64,000 bases of DNA from Roseiarcus sp963822215 (GTDB lineage: Bacteria > Pseudomonadota > Alphaproteobacteria > Rhizobiales > Beijerinckiaceae), in the NCBI GenBank assembly GCA_963822215.1, contig CAWGGX010000003.1, forward strand, positions 682,001-746,000, in the 5' to 3' direction. This document shows, in pieces, positions 61,296 to 64,000 of this stretch (positions within the stretch are counted from its first letter, which is position 1; every line of letters starts with the position of its first letter). The translations under genes were made by a program, and so were the position numbers. The notes beneath the pieces were generated by a model. The model was not told the DNA's origin. It did no database searches and saw only the letters and a program-made list of their open reading frames with translations.

Positions 61296-61319
61296 GCGAC
61301 GACGAAATCCGTCCTTGCC

Positions 61320-62201
61320 TCAACCCTCGCCTGCGTCGGAGCCGTGCCGCGCCTGCCGGGCTTGAATGATCGCGATTCCGAACAACGACAACGCGATGAC
61401 CGCGAAAGAGACGCCGGTCGTGGCCGTCCCAAGCGCATAAATCTCGGGGGTCGTCACGGTCGTCGTCAGCGCCTGCAACTCCATCGGCAACGTATTGTGC
61501 TCTCCCATCGCCTGACTTGAACGCGCGATCTCGTCCCACGACAGCGTAAAGCCAAAAAGGCCAACGCCGATTACGGACGGCAGAATGATCGGCAGGATGA
61601 CGTAGCGCAGCGTCTGCCATGAGTTGGCGCCGAGGTCGCGCGAGGCCTCCTCGTAACGACTGTCAAAACGGTTGAAAATCGCAAACATCACGAGGAGGCC
61701 AAACGGCAACGTCCATGTGAGATGGGCGCCAAGACCGGAGGTGAAAGTTCCCATCGTCGTCGTCAGGTCTCCGGTCAGCCAACCGGGTCCGTGGTTCTTC
61801 AGAAAGTCGTCCAGCAGCCGGAACTCCAGCGCGATGCCCAGCGACGTGACGATCGAGGGCACGATGAGGCTTGCCACCGCGACGAAAAACAGGAGGTCCG
61901 AGCCGGCAAACCGCTTTCGGAAGGCAAGGCCGGCGCTCAGAGAAAGCAGAACCGTGAGAACCATCACAACCAGGCCGAGCTTCAAGGAGCGCTCAAAGGC
62001 GCCGCTGATGTCGACGATGCCGCCGCCGTGCCAGAGCCGTTCGAACCAGTGAAAGGACAAGCCGTTCAGAGGGAAGGTCAAACCGCCGGTTGGACCCTGG
62101 AACGACAGGATGAAGATGACGATCATCGGCCCGTAGAGAAAGAGCACGAAGGCCGCGAAGAAAGCCGCAAGAACATAAAACGTGGCGGAGCGATCGCCCA
62201 T
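61320..62201 (-). CDS. ABC transporter permease, PotC-like
   Basis: 293 residues with six membrane helices. The EAA loop reads EEASRDLGANSWQTLRYVILPIILP, which contacts the ATPase. Belongs to the spermidine/putrescine (PotC) branch of binding-protein-dependent permeases. Its start is 1 bp from the potB-like stop, so the two are coupled. The ATPase is not in the window. Confidence 0.92.
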   Translation of the reverse strand: MGDRSATFYVLAAFFAAFVLFLYGPMIVIFILSFQGPTGGLTFPLNGLSFHWFERLWHGGGIVDISGAFERSLKLGLVVMVLTVLLSLSAGLAFRKRFAGSDLLFFVAVASLIVPSIVTSLGIALEFRLLDDFLKNHGPGWLTGDLTTTMGTFTSGLGAHLTWTLPFGLLVMFAIFNRFDSRYEEASRDLGANSWQTLRYVILPIILPSVIGVGLFGFTLSWDEIARSSQAMGEHNTLPMELQALTTTVTTPEIYALGTATTGVSFAVIALSLFGIAIIQARQARHGSDAGEG

Positions 62202-62202
62202 G

Positions 62203-63096
62203 TCACAGCTCCTTGCGCACGTCGACGATGCGGTTGAGGGCGGTGATAATCAGCAGCGTGACGACGAGGAGAATGACCGCGTTCGCTGCGGCCGGCGGGA
62301 ATTGCAGGGCGTTCAGACGCGTCTCCACGACTTTGCCGGCCGATGCGATCTGTTCGCCGCCCATGACGTCGAAAGTGATGAAATCTCCCATGACGATCGT
62401 CACCACGAATATTGAGCCGATGACGATGCCGGGCTTGGAGAGAGGAACGATGAGGTTCCACAGCGTTTGCCAGCCGGAAGCGCCGGAATCATAGGCGGCC
62501 TCGATCAGCCGGCGATCGATGCGCATCATCGAATTGAAGATCGGCACCACCATGAAGAAGGTGAAAAGGTGCGTGAAAGCGAGCGCGACTGAAAATGGCG
62601 AATAGAGCAGCCATTCGACGGGCGCGTCGACGATGTGGGCGCGCGTGAGGGCGACATTGACGAGGCCATTGCGGCCCAGCAGCGGAATCCACGAGATCAT
62701 GCGGATGACGTTCGACGTCCAGAAGGGAATTGTGCAAAGCAGAAACAGGACCATCTGCATGGTGACGGTCCGAACATGAAAGGCGAGGAAATAGGCGACT
62801 GCAAACCCGATGATCAGCGTCGTCAGACAAACAATGAAGCAGAATTTTGCTGTCGATACGTAGGTCTTCAGAATCGTACACAGATCCGGCAGATTGGCGA
62901 GGCATCCCTCAAAATTCTCAGTATAGCTGCGCGAGGTAAAGGACGGCAGCATTTCGTAGTCGTTGTAGTCCCAAAAACTGACGATCACGACCAGGATGAG
63001 AGGGATGACGAAAAAGAACAGAAAAACCAGCCCGAACGGCAAGGCCTGAAGCCAGCCGGGCACGCCCGTCCCCTCGATGACGCTTTTCGAGGACAT
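62203..63096 (-). CDS. ABC transporter permease, PotB-like
   Basis: 297 residues with six membrane helices and a large periplasmic loop between the first two (SFTSRSYTENFEGCLANL). The EAA loop reads EAAYDSGASGWQTLWNLIVPLSKPG. PotB branch of the polyamine/opine-type importers. Between it and the binding-protein gene lies a strong hairpin (63121-63156), a common device for making more binding protein than permease. Confidence 0.92.
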   Translation of the reverse strand: MSSKSVIEGTGVPGWLQALPFGLVFLFFFVIPLILVVIVSFWDYNDYEMLPSFTSRSYTENFEGCLANLPDLCTILKTYVSTAKFCFIVCLTTLIIGFAVAYFLAFHVRTVTMQMVLFLLCTIPFWTSNVIRMISWIPLLGRNGLVNVALTRAHIVDAPVEWLLYSPFSVALAFTHLFTFFMVVPIFNSMMRIDRRLIEAAYDSGASGWQTLWNLIVPLSKPGIVIGSIFVVTIVMGDFITFDVMGGEQIASAGKVVETRLNALQFPPAAANAVILLVVTLLIITALNRIVDVRKEL

Positions 63097-63120
63097 CAGT
63101 CGAATCCGAGGGTGGCGCCT

Positions 63121-63156
63121 GCGCCCAGTGTCTCGCTCATGCGAGACACTGGGCGC
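63121..63156. promoter_or_regulatory. Strong intercistronic hairpin
   Basis: Perfect 16-bp arms GCGCCCAGTGTCTCGC and GCGAGACACTGGGCGC around a 4-nt loop TCAT, in the 118-bp gap between the binding-protein gene and the first permease gene. It probably protects the upstream mRNA or partly ends transcription. Confidence 0.8.
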
Positions 63157-63214
63157 GAGACAGGTTGCGCGCTTCCCATCTCACGCGATGGATGGGCGTG
63201 GGCCGCAAACAGCG

Positions 63215-64000
63215 TCAGGACGCAATGAACTCATTCCATTTGCGAACCATGTAGTCGTTCTCGTCCATCACGGCGTTCCAGCACGCGACGTTGCCCATCC
63301 GCTCGTCGTAGGAGCCGCCATCTCGCGTAGCGCCCGCTTTTTCAAGCAGCGAGCCGTCGGGTCCATGGATGTCTTGCGCAGCCGGCTTGCCTTCCATCCA
63401 GTAGGCCCATTCGTAGGGCTCCATATTCGCCTTGGCCGTGGAGAGGACGGCGGAATAATAGCCTTGCCGGTTGAGATAGGCGCCCGCCCAGCCCGACAGG
63501 TACCAATTGACGAACTCGTAGACCATGTCGGCTTGTTTGCTGGTCACGCCCTTGGACATGCAGAAACCCGAGGCCCACGAGCGATAGCCCTCTTTCAGCG
63601 GCTGAAAGACGCAAGGGATCCCCTTGGTGCGGACGGCCGTAACGGCCGGCGACCACATCGACTGGATGACCGTCTCTCCCGAAGCCATCAGGTTGACGCT
63701 CTCATTGAAGTCCTTCCAAAACGCCCGGAACTGTCCCGCCTTCTTCGCGTCGGTCAGCACGCCCATGGTCATGTCGATTTCGGCCTTCGTCATGTTGCCC
63801 TTGTCGGGGTATTTGTACTTGCCGAGCAATTCGACGACCATCGCGGCGTCCATGATGCCGATCGATGGGATGTTGAGGATCGCGGCCTTGCCCTTGAACT
63901 CGGGATTGAGCAATTCGGACCACGAATTGATCGGCCGCTTGATCAGGTCCGGCCGGATGCCGAGGGTGTCCGCGTTGTAGACCGTCGGGATCAGGGTGAC
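63215..64000 (-). CDS. ABC transporter periplasmic substrate-binding protein, PotD/spermidine-type (partial)
   Basis: 262 codons up to the right edge, open beyond it, so the N-terminus and signal peptide are outside the window. The text TLIPTVYNADTLGIRPDLIKRPINSWSELLNPEFKGKAAILN is the typical start of the second lobe hinge in PotD/PotF-like proteins, followed by VIQSMWSPAVTAVRTKGIPCVF and FVNWYLSGWAGAYLNRQGYYSAV. It is upstream of the two permease genes in the same direction. The substrate is unknown; the adjacent deaminase suggests a nitrogenous compound rather than polyamine. Confidence 0.88.
   Translation of the reverse strand, partial: VTLIPTVYNADTLGIRPDLIKRPINSWSELLNPEFKGKAAILNIPSIGIMDAAMVVELLGKYKYPDKGNMTKAEIDMTMGVLTDAKKAGQFRAFWKDFNESVNLMASGETVIQSMWSPAVTAVRTKGIPCVFQPLKEGYRSWASGFCMSKGVTSKQADMVYEFVNWYLSGWAGAYLNRQGYYSAVLSTAKANMEPYEWAYWMEGKPAAQDIHGPDGSLLEKAGATRDGGSYDERMGNVACWNAVMDENDYMVRKWNEFIAS

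Overview
The window is GC-rich (long antisense open frames throughout) and reads as an alphaproteobacterium of the Hyphomicrobiales, perhaps a Beijerinckiaceae/Methylocystaceae relative. Supporting genes are cckA, the ycjX/ycjF pair, a rhizobial-type DksA with a degenerate zinc finger, a FliO-like protein, methylsuccinyl-CoA dehydrogenase (ethylmalonyl-CoA pathway) next to a biotin carboxylase subunit, HiPIP and a cytochrome P460. The genus is inference; no rRNA or tRNA gene was found.

Layout. 1-9.2 kb is core-like: 3' end of pccA, a Rid protein, HiPIP, arsC, a CusF-like copper protein, a small AT-rich patch, a VIT1-type transporter, bacterioferritin, a YfgM-like protein, der and an acyl-CoA synthetase. 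9.3-17.4 kb is accessory: an MmeI-like restriction-modification gene broken at both ends, an unknown gene, a secreted beta-propeller protein, and two fragments of ycjF whose full copy follows. 17.4-37.7 kb is mostly housekeeping: ycjX/ycjF, sixA, a fossil vapBC locus, moxR, a stand-alone His-Me finger nuclease, cckA, fliO-like, dksA, usp, coxE-like, a PPP phosphatase, 8-oxoguanine deaminase and a 978-residue OmpA/BON protein.

38-44.3 kb is a second accessory block: a radical SAM enzyme; an overlapping operon of a sigma-like protein, a 147-residue protein and an ImmA/IrrE metalloprotease; a divergent pair of small proteins behind a concentric inverted repeat; and a small HTH protein whose reading frame runs into a seven-copy repeat array. 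44.4-64 kb holds a NUDIX hydrolase, NAD kinase, a sensor kinase, RlpA-like protein, Mcd, YihY, a methyltransferase plus a decayed fragment of it, cytochrome P460, a c-heme-motif protein with DoxX, an old-yellow-enzyme-type reductase, a cytosine-deaminase-like amidohydrolase and a Pot-type ABC transporter running off the right edge.

Two window-wide themes stand out. First, at least eight genes are interrupted by what looks like a single-base indel, including cckA, which is usually essential; some must be sequence errors, but the 26-bp palindrome in the MmeI-like gene looks like a real mutation. Second, one repeat family occurs at 2.76 kb, 43.0-44.2 kb and 50.8-51.2 kb, alternating with REP-like palindromes and partly translated.
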